DNA from: Terriglobia bacterium | GTDB lineage: Bacteria; Acidobacteriota; Terriglobia; Terriglobales; Acidobacteriaceae | NCBI GenBank assembly: GCA_020073215.1 | Contig: JAIQFO010000015.1 | Span: forward strand, 43,025-107,024 | Direction of reading: 5' to 3' | Length of the DNA: 64,000 nucleotides | Part shown: one piece after another, positions 33,443-41,401 of the stretch | Position numbering within the stretch: position 1 is the stretch's first letter | How the letters are laid out: each line of letters opens with the position of its first letter | Notes under the pieces: generated by a model | What the model was told of the DNA's origin: nothing | The model's input: the letters and a program-made list of their open reading frames with translations, nothing else | The model's database searches: none | Made by a program: the position numbers and the translations under genes

Positions 33443-35116
33443 ATGAAACCCAGTCCAGTTGAAACTCACCCCAAGGCGAGTCAAGCTCGCATTCTGCTGA
33501 GTTCGGTGTTCGGGCCGTATGCTCAGGACGACGAATTCGGCAGCCGGTCCATCAATCCGATGGAGCTTTATCACAACCAGGTCACGCGCGCGCAAGGCAG
33601 CTTCTCGCTGCGCATGTTCCATCGCTCGTGGGGCATCATGATGATTCAGGAAAATATTTCGGCGCCGTGCAGCGTGCTGGATTTTCCCACCCGTGAAGCC
33701 TTTGCGCGGGAATTGACCACGAACCACTACGACATTGTTGGTATCTCTGGAATCATCGTCAACCTGGGCAAGGTCCGCGAGATGTGCCGCATGGTGCGCG
33801 AGCTGTCGCCCGATTCGACGATCCTAGTGGGCGGACACGTAGCCGCCATTCCAGGCGTGGAAACCATGATCGACGCCGACCACATCGTGCGCGGAGAAGG
33901 CATCTCCTGGATGCGCCGTTACCTGGGAGAAGACGAGAACGCGCCCATCCGCCATCCTGCCATAGTGTCCGGCCTGCAAACACGCATCATGGGAATGCTG
34001 CTCCCGGAGCGGAAGGGCGGCACCGCCGCCACCATCATCCCGTCGGTGGGCTGCCCCATGGGGTGCAACTTCTGTACCACGTCCGCTTTTTTTGGCGGCA
34101 AGGGAAAGTTCGTAAATTTTTACGAGACCGGCGATGAACTGTTTGCGGTGATGTGCCAGATCGAAGCGGAACTCAAAGTCCATTCCTTCTTTGTGATGGA
34201 CGAAAACTTCCTGCTGCACCGCACCCGCGCCATGCGCTTGCTGGAACTCATGAAGCAGGCAGGCAAGAGCTGGGAGCTTTCCGTCTTCGCTTCCGCCAAC
34301 GCGATCAAGAAATACACCATGCTGGAACTGGTCGAACTCGGCGTTTCCTGGGTGTGGATGGGATTGGAGTCTCCCAACGCTGGCTACAGCAAGCTGCAGG
34401 GGAATAACGTTGGCGAACTGACGCGCGAGCTTGCCGAACACGGCATACGAGTGCAGGGCTCGACCATCATCGGACTCGAACACCACACGCCCGACAACAT
34501 TGCCGAGGAAATCGAAGCGGCCATCGCTTACCAGACCGACTTCCACCAGTTCATGCTCTACACGCCGGTTCCGGGCACACCTCTCTATCAGGAAATGTCC
34601 GAACAGGGTCGTCTGCTGCCGGACATCGATTTTGCCGATGTTCATGGTCAGTTCAAGTTCAACTTCCAGCACGCCGCCATCTCTCGCGAGGATTCCAAGC
34701 GCTTCTTGGATTGGGCCTTCTGGCGCGATTTCGAGCGCAACGGGCCCAGCCTTTATCGCATGTGCCGGACCGTCCTGCAGGGCTGGCGACGCTACAAAGA
34801 CTACCCCGACCCCCGCGTCCGTGAGCGCTTTGAGCGAGAAGCAAAGAAGCTCAACAGCGCTTATAATGCGGCCCTTTGGGTGATGGAGCGGGAGTTCAAG
34901 AAAGTGAATCGTACTGTAAGCGAGCGGATCCACAAGTTGCGCCGCGAAGTCGAGAAGGAATTCCCGGTTGCGGCCCGCCTCACCGCCGCATTCCTCGGGC
35001 CGATCTTGTTGTGGACTACACGACGAGAGGAGAATCGGCTGGCCAAGGGACGCACGTACGAACCCCCCACCTTTCTTGAGCGGCGGAATTGGGTTCCAGC
35101 AACCGAGACCCCTTAA
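33443..35116 (+). CDS. B12-binding-domain radical SAM enzyme, substrate unknown
   Basis: 557 residues. A cobalamin-binding-like Rossmann domain at about 60-170 (DIVGISGIIVNLGKVREM, STILVGGHVAAIPGVETM, lacking the classic DxHxxG) is followed by a radical SAM domain. The [4Fe-4S] motif is C204-x3-C208-x2-C211 (SVGCPMGCNFC). GLESPNAGYS and VQGSTIIGLEHHTPDNIAEE follow. The C-terminal 130 residues are helical and basic, with a hydrophobic stretch near 520-535 (AARLTAAFLGPILLW) that may bind membrane. Enzymes of this build methylate, rearrange or join carbons, often in lipids or natural products. A membrane-lipid substrate is possible given the hydrophobic tail, but this is speculation. It stands alone. 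Confidence 0.88.
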   Translation: MKPSPVETHPKASQARILLSSVFGPYAQDDEFGSRSINPMELYHNQVTRAQGSFSLRMFHRSWGIMMIQENISAPCSVLDFPTREAFARELTTNHYDIVGISGIIVNLGKVREMCRMVRELSPDSTILVGGHVAAIPGVETMIDADHIVRGEGISWMRRYLGEDENAPIRHPAIVSGLQTRIMGMLLPERKGGTAATIIPSVGCPMGCNFCTTSAFFGGKGKFVNFYETGDELFAVMCQIEAELKVHSFFVMDENFLLHRTRAMRLLELMKQAGKSWELSVFASANAIKKYTMLELVELGVSWVWMGLESPNAGYSKLQGNNVGELTRELAEHGIRVQGSTIIGLEHHTPDNIAEEIEAAIAYQTDFHQFMLYTPVPGTPLYQEMSEQGRLLPDIDFADVHGQFKFNFQHAAISREDSKRFLDWAFWRDFERNGPSLYRMCRTVLQGWRRYKDYPDPRVRERFEREAKKLNSAYNAALWVMEREFKKVNRTVSERIHKLRREVEKEFPVAARLTAAFLGPILLWTTRREENRLAKGRTYEPPTFLERRNWVPATETP

Positions 35117-35560
35117 CTAGTTGCGCCTGTCATCCGTCTTCCGTTCGGAAGGGGACAGGTGTAGCGCCGGCATCTTGCCGGCTGTCCCGAGGGCGTCTCG
35201 CCCTCGGCGCATCGCGCGATCACGGCGCTAGCAATCGTCCAGAGGTTCCCTAATAACTGCGTAACAGTTACTAACGAGGACGCCTCCGCCCTTATCAGAT
35301 ATAGAAAGGGCAAGCGTAGTTCTGCCCTAAGCGGCGCTGAATCAATGGAGCGGCTGTGAAAGGCCCGTGTCGGAGCGTCTCTTCCTGCGGTATCAAACGC
35401 CGCTTCTGCAGGCCAGTTCAGCCTGATTGGCCTCGCGGGTAACCATCTTGCGTCGCTCAGTTACTCTTACCAACATGCCATCAATTCCACGAGATGGGCC
35501 ATAGAACCTGCTGCACCACTGACTTATGCTCGTCTTACCGACCTGGTAATCGGGCACCCC
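35117..35560. other. Intergenic region with double palindrome
   Basis: No gene seen in about 440 bases after the radical SAM gene. It contains the repeat at 35159-35210; the rest shows no structure I can name. Confidence 0.4.
35159..35210. repeat. Double palindromic repeat (family E)
   Basis: GCCGGCATCTTGCCGGC (35166-35182) is followed five bases on by CCGAGGGCGTCTCGCCCTCGG. Two adjacent hairpins, the same architecture as the family B element but with a different sequence. Confidence 0.75.
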
Positions 35561-35968
35561 ATGAAATACCTCCTCTCGATTTTTCTGCTGAGCGCATTCC
35601 TGCAAGCACAGAGTTTCACAGCGAGCGGCAGTTCCACGCTTCCGGATGCGCCCAGCCAACGCCCTTTCTGGACGGTCGAGACCAAGCTGAACGTCGGCAT
35701 CTTCGCCGGATTGGTCGCCGCCGACGCCATCACCACTCAGCGCGGACTGAACCAGGGCCTCCGCGAAGTCAACCCCATCATGCGTCCCTTTGTGACCCGC
35801 GGAGCCGCCGGGCAAGCTGCCGGATCGGCTTTAGGGTTTGGCGCGGGAGTTGGCATCGGCTACCTGCTGCATCGCACCCACCACTACAAAGCGGAACGGA
35901 TTACGATGCGTCTGTTGATCGCCGTCGAAGGCGGATTCGTTGCCAACAACATCGTGGCAATTCGCTGA
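35561..35968 (+). CDS. Small exported membrane protein of unknown function
   Basis: 135 residues. A signal peptide or first helix (YLLSIFLLSAFLQAQS) is followed by hydrophobic segments at about 47-60, 85-105 (AGSALGFGAGVGIGYLL) and 118-132 (LLIAVEGGFVANNIVAI). QRGLNQGLREVNPIM suggests a relative of small DUF5658-like membrane proteins, but I do not place it firmly. ATG 35561. It lies 160 bases before ilvE on the same strand; no functional link is obvious. Confidence 0.7.
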   Translation: MKYLLSIFLLSAFLQAQSFTASGSSTLPDAPSQRPFWTVETKLNVGIFAGLVAADAITTQRGLNQGLREVNPIMRPFVTRGAAGQAAGSALGFGAGVGIGYLLHRTHHYKAERITMRLLIAVEGGFVANNIVAIR

Positions 35969-36128
35969 GGAGAGTTCTCAGTTCCCGGTCCCCAGTTCTC
36001 AGTAAAGGCCCGAACGGATTGTCGAGGGCAGGCCCGCGGCCACGGTATAATTCCTTTCCAGAAGGCATTTCTTCGCTTTGGGGAACCGCCCTGCGCTTCT
36101 CCGAATATCAATACCGCAAGGAGTCTGC

Positions 36129-37076
36129 ATGGCGATTCAGAAGACGGAAAAAATCTGGCACAACGGCAAGTTCATCCGCTGGGACGACGCTACCCTGCAC
36201 GTGATGTCTCACGTTGTGCACTACGGCTCTTCGGTGTTTGAAGGCATTCGTTGTTATGCGCTGCCCACCGGCCCCGCCATTTTCCGTGCTGCCGAGCACA
36301 TGCAGCGCCTCATCGACTCCGCCCGCATTTACCGTATCGACGTCCCCTTCACCCGCGACGAGATCGTACGGGCCATGATCGAATTGGTGCAACACAATGG
36401 CGTGTGGCCGTGCTACATCCGCCCCATCGTTCTGCGCGGATATGGCGAGGCTGGCGTCACCCCTTTCAACTGCCCCACCGAGGTCTACATAGTGAATTAT
36501 CCGTGGGGAAAATATCTGGGGACGGACGCGAATGAGGGCGTCGACGTTTGTATTTCGTCGTGGACGCGGCTGGCGCCGAACACTCTGCCCGCAATGGCCA
36601 AGGCGGGTGCGAATTACATGAACTCGCAGCTCATCAAGATGGAAGCCATGGTCAACGGCTACGCCGAAGGCATCGCGCTCGATGTCAACGGCTTCGTCAG
36701 CGAAGGCTCGGGCGAGAATCTGTTTGTCGTCCGCAACGGCGTGCTGCACACGGCTCCCCTGGGCAGTTCGGTACTAGCCGGCATCACGCGCGACTCGGTG
36801 CTGCAGATTGCGCGCGACCTCGGCATCACCATCGTGGAGCAGCAGATTCCGCGCGAATCTCTCTACATCGCCGACGAAGTCTTCTTCACCGGCACCGCCG
36901 CCGAAATCACGCCCATCCGCTCGGTCGACAAAATCACCGTGGGTACAGGCAAGATCGGCCCCATGACAAAATCTTTGCAAGCGGAGTTTTACGGCATTGT
37001 CCGCGGCGAGAAGAAGGACCGCTATGACTGGCTCACACCCGTGCCGGTGGGCGCGAAGCAGCCGGTCAGCGTGTAA
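36129..37076 (+). CDS. ilvE: Branched-chain amino acid aminotransferase
   Basis: 315 residues of fold-type IV PLP aminotransferases, interconverting Leu/Ile/Val and their 2-oxo acids. Signatures: HYGSSVFEGIRCY, SARIYRIDVPF, KAGANYMNSQLIKMEA, EGIALDVNGFVSEGSGENLF and DEVFFTGTAAEITPIRSVD, which closely follow known IlvE. ATG 36129 has AAGGAG six bases upstream. A possible -10 TATAAT lies at 36046-36051, with no good -35. It is monocistronic, with no other ilv genes nearby. Confidence 0.95.
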   Translation: MAIQKTEKIWHNGKFIRWDDATLHVMSHVVHYGSSVFEGIRCYALPTGPAIFRAAEHMQRLIDSARIYRIDVPFTRDEIVRAMIELVQHNGVWPCYIRPIVLRGYGEAGVTPFNCPTEVYIVNYPWGKYLGTDANEGVDVCISSWTRLAPNTLPAMAKAGANYMNSQLIKMEAMVNGYAEGIALDVNGFVSEGSGENLFVVRNGVLHTAPLGSSVLAGITRDSVLQIARDLGITIVEQQIPRESLYIADEVFFTGTAAEITPIRSVDKITVGTGKIGPMTKSLQAEFYGIVRGEKKDRYDWLTPVPVGAKQPVSV

Positions 37077-37126
37077 CTTGCTGTTGGCAGCATCGCTTTA
37101 TTGGGGCAGAAGAATTCGTTCGGATG

Positions 37127-37192
37127 TAGGGGTCCTTCGACTCCGCGCGAGTTTCGCTTCGCGAAATTCACGCTACGCTCAGGATGACAGTG
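37127..37192. repeat. Dispersed repeat family C, diverged copy
   Basis: GGGGTCCTTCGACTCCGCGC at the left and CACGCTACGCTCAGGATGACA at the right carry the GGTCCTTCG and CTCAGGATGACA words of the 8821-8904 hairpin. Between them GTTTCGCTTCGCGAAA forms its own small hairpin. Located between ilvE and the DinB gene. Confidence 0.7.
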
Positions 37193-37211
37193 TATTGAGG
37201 TGACGGGCAGT

Positions 37212-37240
37212 TTGCGCTTCCTGTTTTCTTGAACTATAGT
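37212..37240 (+). promoter_or_regulatory. Candidate promoter of the DinB-family gene
   Basis: TTGCGC (37212-37217), 17-base spacer, TATAGT (37235-37240), about 80 bases before the start codon. Confidence 0.35.
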
Positions 37241-37318
37241 AAAGCCCGCCTGATGGCAGGCGACGTTGTTTTTTTCGTCTGCTTTCTTCGCTAACCCCCA
37301 GCCCGAAGGAGAAATGTT

Positions 37319-37837
37319 ATGTCTGCTCCCACTCCCGAATTTGCGCTGGGCTATCGCGCGATGATGCTCGATGGTCTGGCTGGAGAAGTTGAAATTACCA
37401 AAAAAGTTTTGGCGGCCATCCCCGAGGGAAAGAAGGACTACCGGCCCGACCCCTGCGCGCGTACGGCCTGGGAACTGGCCTGGCACCTGGCCAACAGCGA
37501 CGCGCAGTTTCTGGACGCGATCGCGGATCTGAAGTTCACGATGCCCCCTCCGCAGCCGACCGACAAGCCTAAGACGATAGCGGAACTGGTGACATGGTAC
37601 GACCGGAATATGAAGCGTGGCGCCGACCGAGTTCGCGCTCTCTCGGCTGAACAGTTGCTCACGCCGGTCGATTTTCTCGGCGCCTTCAACTTCCCGGCGG
37701 CGTTCTATCTGGGATTCCTGAACAATCACAGCATCCATCATCGGGGTGAGTTGGCGACGTACCTGCGTCCGATGGGGTCGAAGGTCCCGTCGATCTACGG
37801 AGGCAGCTACGACGAGCCGATGCAGGCGGCGGCTTGA
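37319..37837 (+). CDS. DinB-family metal-binding protein
   Basis: 172 residues of the DinB/YfiT four-helix-bundle family. Candidate metal-ligand histidines are in ELAWHLANSD (helix 2) and NHSIHHRGELATYLRP (helix 4). Family members include thiol-dependent S-transferases (bacillithiol and others) and many of unknown activity; no substrate can be read here. ATG 37319 has AAGGAG ten bases upstream. A good intrinsic terminator follows at 37886-37909. Not in an operon. Confidence 0.85.
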   Translation: MSAPTPEFALGYRAMMLDGLAGEVEITKKVLAAIPEGKKDYRPDPCARTAWELAWHLANSDAQFLDAIADLKFTMPPPQPTDKPKTIAELVTWYDRNMKRGADRVRALSAEQLLTPVDFLGAFNFPAAFYLGFLNNHSIHHRGELATYLRPMGSKVPSIYGGSYDEPMQAAA

Positions 37838-37885
37838 ACCGGTGACCGCGTTCAAGATTTACCCGATTCCCGTGCCAGGAATGGA

Positions 37886-37909
37886 GCCGCCCTGCGGGGC
37901 GGCTTTTTT
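37886..37909 (+). terminator. Intrinsic terminator after the DinB gene
   Basis: GCCGCCCTGCGGGGCGGC hairpin followed by TTTTTT, 50 bases after the stop codon. Confidence 0.85.
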
Positions 37910-37910
37910 C

Positions 37911-37955
37911 ATCGTCCGGCCGTCTATCGTCCGACCGTCTATCGTCCGACCCAGA
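37911..37955. repeat. Three tandem 15-bp repeats
   Basis: ATCGTCCGGCCGTCT, ATCGTCCGACCGTCT and ATCGTCCGACCCAGA follow one another with period 15. The last copy and a half encode the C-terminus and stop of VapC on the other strand. Confidence 0.8.
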
Positions 37956-38334
37956 GGGTTTGCACGGGGTATTTCGCGACCACCCGGTCGGCAGTGATCA
38001 GGATCATGTCCTCCAGATTGGCTTGGGCAATCAGCAACCGGTCGAAGGGATCGCGATGATGGTCCGGGAGCCCGAAAACTGCTAATGCATGCTGGTGAGA
38101 AACAGGAAGGGGGCGGAGTCCCTGATCCGCCATCCGCCGCGGCACAAAGGTTCCGGGTGCTTCCGGAAGTTTCAGTTTGCCCGCCCCCGACTTGATGGCT
38201 ACTTCCCAGGAAGTCACGGCGGATAAGAACACCTCATGGCGCAGGTCGGCCAGCACCGCGCGGCCCTGGCGCGAGATCCGTTCCGGCTCCCAGAGACTCC
38301 AGAGCCAGACCCCGGTGTCGAGCAGGTATTTCAC
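37939..38334 (-). CDS. vapC: VapC-type PIN-domain ribonuclease toxin
   Basis: 131 residues of PIN-domain fold. Acidic active-site residues are visible: Asp6 (YLLDTGVW), Glu near 45 (SWEVAIKSG), Asp near 97 (HHRDPFDRLLIAQA) and Asp near 115 (ITADRVV). PIN toxins cleave RNA (often tRNA) when freed from their antitoxin. The start overlaps the stop of the antitoxin gene by 4 bases, the classical vapBC order. The last codons fall within a tandem 15-bp repeat, so the C-terminal WVGR may be repeat-derived. Confidence 0.9.
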   Translation of the reverse strand: MKYLLDTGVWLWSLWEPERISRQGRAVLADLRHEVFLSAVTSWEVAIKSGAGKLKLPEAPGTFVPRRMADQGLRPLPVSHQHALAVFGLPDHHRDPFDRLLIAQANLEDMILITADRVVAKYPVQTLWVGR

Positions 38335-38618
38335 GCTTTCTTCTTCCTTCTTGGGGCGGCAGGAGTTTCTTCCCTGGTTTCGGTGGTGACAGGCCCGTAA
38401 AACAGGGCCTCAAGTTCCGGATCTGGGCGATCGAAATCGTCCGCCATCCAGATCTTTCCGCGGTCCATGCCCATGGGCCGTGCCGTGCTCCGCGCCCCGG
38501 CCGCGATCAGCTTGGCCACGGGCACGCCGGCCCGCGAGATGGTAATCTCGTCTCCCGCTGCGACCTGCCGCAGCAGCCGCGACAGGTGCGTCTTGGCTTC
38601 GTGAACGTTGACTTCCAT
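38331..38618 (-). CDS. vapB: Phd/YefM-type antitoxin
   Basis: 95 residues. The N-terminal half is the Phd/YefM DNA-binding fold (MEVNVHEAKTHLSRLLRQV, GDEITISRAGVPVAKLIA). The C-terminal half (MADDFDRPDPELEALFYG) should wrap the PIN toxin. It ends with a basic run (PRRKKKA). It overlaps vapC by 4 bases. The region just upstream carries three overlapping palindromes that fit an autoregulatory operator. Confidence 0.9.
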   Translation of the reverse strand: MEVNVHEAKTHLSRLLRQVAAGDEITISRAGVPVAKLIAAGARSTARPMGMDRGKIWMADDFDRPDPELEALFYGPVTTETREETPAAPRRKKKA

Positions 38619-38635
38619 GAGTCAAGATTAACTAA

Positions 38636-38667
38636 AGTCATATGACTAAGTCAAATGACTAAGTCAA
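38636..38667. promoter_or_regulatory. Palindromic operator cluster upstream of vapBC
   Basis: AGTCATATGACT (38636-38647) is a perfect 12-bp palindrome. TGACTAAGTCA occurs twice (38643-38653 and 38656-38666), each a perfect 11-bp palindrome with a central A, spaced 13 bases apart. Located 18 bases before the vapB start codon, the expected site for antitoxin binding. Confidence 0.7.
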
Positions 38668-38878
38668 CTATGAAGCTTGTCGATCCAGGACGGAGCTTCG
38701 ACGAGCTCCGCAGAGCGATTCGCACGGGGGGAAGTTCGCCGCGAAAGGGCGGGATCTTAAAGCCAAGAACTAAGAGTCAAAACCCCTTTTCTTGCCGCCA
38801 ATGGTCCCATTACCTCCGTCATCTCGTGCCTGGCGGCGGTACGCGTCATGATAGGCAAGGTACTGGAGTCTTGTCCGC

Positions 38879-40000
38879 ATGACTATCGACGACTTGCTGC
38901 GCATTGCCATGGAGCGTCGCGCTTCCGACTTGCACTTGAAGGTTGGGAACTATCCTCACCTCCGCATTGACGGCGATCTGTTGCCGCTGACCGACCAGGC
39001 GCGTGTGTCCGCCGAAGACATGTTGAACATGGCGTTCAGCATGATGTCGGCGCGGCAAAAGCAAAAATTCAAAGAGACCACGGAAATCGATATGGCGTAC
39101 GGCGTCGCGGGACTGGGACGCTTCCGTGTCAACGTGTTTCAGCAGCGCGGCAACGTGGGCTTGGTGCTGCGCGTGATTCCGACCAAGATCCGCGCGCTCG
39201 ACGAACTGTTTCTGCCGAAAGTGGTGGAGCAGATCTGCGACATGCCGCGCGGCCTGGTGCTGGTGACCGGAGTGACGGGCTCGGGCAAATCGACGACGCT
39301 GGCCGCCATGGTCGACCGCATTAACTCGTCGCGCGCCGAGCACATCATCACCATCGAGGACCCCATCGAATTTCTGCACCGCGACAAAAAAGGCTACGTG
39401 AACCAGCGCGAAGTGGAAGTCGATACGCCGACGTTCTCGGCGGCGTTGCGCGCTTCTCTGCGTCAGGATCCGGACGTGATTCTGGTCGGCGAAATGCGCG
39501 ATCTGGAAACGATCGCCACGGCGCTGCACGCGGCTGAAACCGGCCACATGGTCTTCTCCACGTTGCATACGCTGGATGCGGTCGAAAGCATCAACCGCAT
39601 CATCGCCATCTTTCCGCCGCCGGAGCAGAAACAGATCCGGCTGCAGTTGGCGGCGGTATTGCGCGCCATCGTCAGCCAGCGCCTGGTGCGCCGGTCCGAC
39701 GCCGAGGGCCGGGTGCCTGCGGTGGAAGTGATGGTGACAACCGCCTATATCCGGGAATGCATTCTGGTGCCCGAGAAGACGCGCGCCATCCGCGACGCGA
39801 TTTCCGCAGGTACCTCGCAGTACGGCATGCAAACCTTCGACCAGTCGCTCTGGGATCTGTTCCAGGCCGGCCTCGTGAGTTACGAAACGGCGCTGGAGAG
39901 CGCCTCGAACGCCGATGAGTTCAAGCTCCGGATGCAGGGGATTGCGTCCACGGCCGACATCTCGCGGAATGCAATGCAGACCACGGGCTTCGGACGCTAA
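38879..40000 (+). CDS. pilT: Type IV pilus retraction ATPase PilT/PilU
   Basis: 373 residues of the PilT family of hexameric secretion ATPases that retract pili. It contains the Walker A GVTGSGKS (131-138), the Asp box (TIEDPIEFLH), Walker B with VILVGEMRDLET, the His box (AAETGHMVFSTLHT) and the AIRNLIRE-like motif (TRAIRDAISAG), a mark of retraction ATPases. The protein ends 30 residues later than usual with a Met/Thr-rich tail. ATG 38879. A strong terminator follows. No other pil genes are in the window. Confidence 0.93.
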   Translation: MTIDDLLRIAMERRASDLHLKVGNYPHLRIDGDLLPLTDQARVSAEDMLNMAFSMMSARQKQKFKETTEIDMAYGVAGLGRFRVNVFQQRGNVGLVLRVIPTKIRALDELFLPKVVEQICDMPRGLVLVTGVTGSGKSTTLAAMVDRINSSRAEHIITIEDPIEFLHRDKKGYVNQREVEVDTPTFSAALRASLRQDPDVILVGEMRDLETIATALHAAETGHMVFSTLHTLDAVESINRIIAIFPPPEQKQIRLQLAAVLRAIVSQRLVRRSDAEGRVPAVEVMVTTAYIRECILVPEKTRAIRDAISAGTSQYGMQTFDQSLWDLFQAGLVSYETALESASNADEFKLRMQGIASTADISRNAMQTTGFGR

Positions 40001-40071
40001 AGGTTGGAGACGAGATTGGGTTTGTCCTGACTGAATCGGTTGCTTTTGAAGTTTGTTCCTCCTGAAAACTT

Positions 40072-40099
40072 GGGCGCGCTTCGGCGCGCCCCCTTTTTT
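40072..40099 (+). terminator. Intrinsic terminator after pilT
   Basis: GGGCGCGCTTCGGCGCGCCC hairpin followed by CCTTTTTT, about 70 bases after the pilT stop. Confidence 0.9.
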
Positions 40100-40140
40100 G
40101 TCTGCCCGTCCCGCATGGGTGCAGCCACACGCGCGGAAGG

Positions 40141-40970
40141 TTAAGGACTGCAGACGTTTTCGCAGTCGGAGCGCTGATCGAGCGTGCCGCCCAGGGCTTG
40201 CTCGGGCGACATGTATTCGAGCGTGCCCACGACGGCGCCGGTCTGGGTGAGGCCGGTTTCGCCGAGCGAACGCGCCAGGCCGAAGTCCATCACCACGATG
40301 CGGCCGTGCCGGTCGCGCATGATGTTGTGGGGCTTCAGGTCGCGATGGATCACGCCTTCGGAATGGGCGCAATCGAGTGCGCGGCACACCTGCTCCACCA
40401 TGGCGATGGCTTCCTTGGGCGCAAGCTTTCCCTGACGGCGCAGCAGCGTGCGGAGGTCCTCACCGTCGATGTACTCCATGCTGATGAAGCGGATGCCATC
40501 GGCCTCGCCCAGGTCGTAGATGCGGACCACGTTCTTGTGGGTAATGTTGCGGGCGAGAATGAGTTCCTGCTTGAAGCGCTGCAGAATGGCGGGATCGGTG
40601 GCGAGTTCGGGACGGATCACCTTGAGGGCGATCAGGCGTCGAGTTCGCGATCGCGGGCCTTGTAGACGGCGCCCATGCCGCCCTGCCCGAGCACGCTCAG
40701 AATTTCGTAGCGTCCTCCGAATAGCGCGCCCGGATGCAGGCTTAGAAAGGCGGAGATGCTGGTGGTTGCGGGGGGCGAGGACGGCGATGCTTGTGTCCCG
40801 CCCGGATTTGGGGTTCCATGCGGCAAGGTGGGCGCGTCGGAGAGCGGTAGGTTCGAAAGAGGCGGAGGCGTCAGGGCCGCGGCGCCTAACGCGTCTTCGG
40901 GCGAGCGGGCAGCGGGCATCGCCGGGCTGTCGGAATCGTTGCGGCTGTGGTCGCGCTCGTCATCTTTCAT
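40141..40970 (-). pseudogene. Frameshifted and truncated Ser/Thr protein kinase
   Basis: Two reading frames together make a Pkn-type kinase. The upstream frame has a Ser/Pro-rich leader and the glycine loop LGQGGMGAVYKARDRELD, then a stop. One frame over, at about 40633-40640, the kinase resumes at LIALKVIRPEL. It continues through HRDLKPHN and VMDFGLA to SPEQALGGTLDQRSD. One missing C (GACCGCC expected, GACGCC present) explains the shift. A second lesion follows: after RSD the sequence runs into CENVCSP and stops, so the C-lobe is gone. Two independent defects argue for a true pseudogene rather than a sequencing error. Start taken as ATG 40970. Confidence 0.85.
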
Positions 40971-41401
40971 GGGATTGGGACTGCCCTGGAAATTACCCCG
41001 ATTCGGAGAGCCAGCCAGAGGGCGGGTCTTGTCCTGCGACAGAGGCAGCGTTCGCCTCAGGTTGTCGAGGGGAAGTCGAGAACCCGGCACTCCGATATGC
41101 ACAGCAGTACACCCCGGGAAGGTCTCCAGGAAATTGCGGGGTAACGCAGGGGATCCCCGAATACATAGTGTTTCTGGGGCCTTGACCGTCTCCCGATGAC
41201 GGACCTCGCCAAGCCAACCGGTCGGTACTAAGGTTTCGTTAATTGCCACGTGCCATGCTTAAATGACAGGTTGGGCGCCAAGTTCTGCGCCATTCCCGCG
41301 CACGGCCTCCGACGGTCGGATCGCTGTTAGCTCTTAGCCTTTGGCCTTTAGCTAAGAGCCAAGAGCTAAAAGCTAAAAGCCGACAAGCAGATGGAGGATC
41401 C
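40971..41401. other. Intergenic region with a repetitive hairpin
   Basis: No gene. An open frame extends the kinase pseudogene upstream to GTG 41249, but its translation has no domain and I do not count it. The repeat at 41327-41384 lies at the right. Confidence 0.4.
41327..41384. repeat. Low-complexity inverted repeat (AGCTCTTAGC type)
   Basis: TAGCTCTTAGCCTTTGGCC then TTTAGCTAAGAGCCAAGAGC and AGCTAAAAGC: imperfect inverted and direct copies, just before the acyl-CoA dehydrogenase ribosome binding site. Confidence 0.55.

Noticed and set aside
37911..37955. Tandem 15-bp repeats as a CRISPR array
   Set aside because: The units follow each other without spacers; only three copies, no cas genes nearby.
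38846..40387. 513-codon open frame on the minus strand
   Set aside because: Antisense to pilT, whose Walker and His boxes are intact.
40970..41249. Upstream extension of the kinase pseudogene to GTG 41249
   Set aside because: The 93 extra codons contain no domain and no ribosome binding site; ATG 40970 begins a Ser/Pro-rich leader normal for this kinase family.
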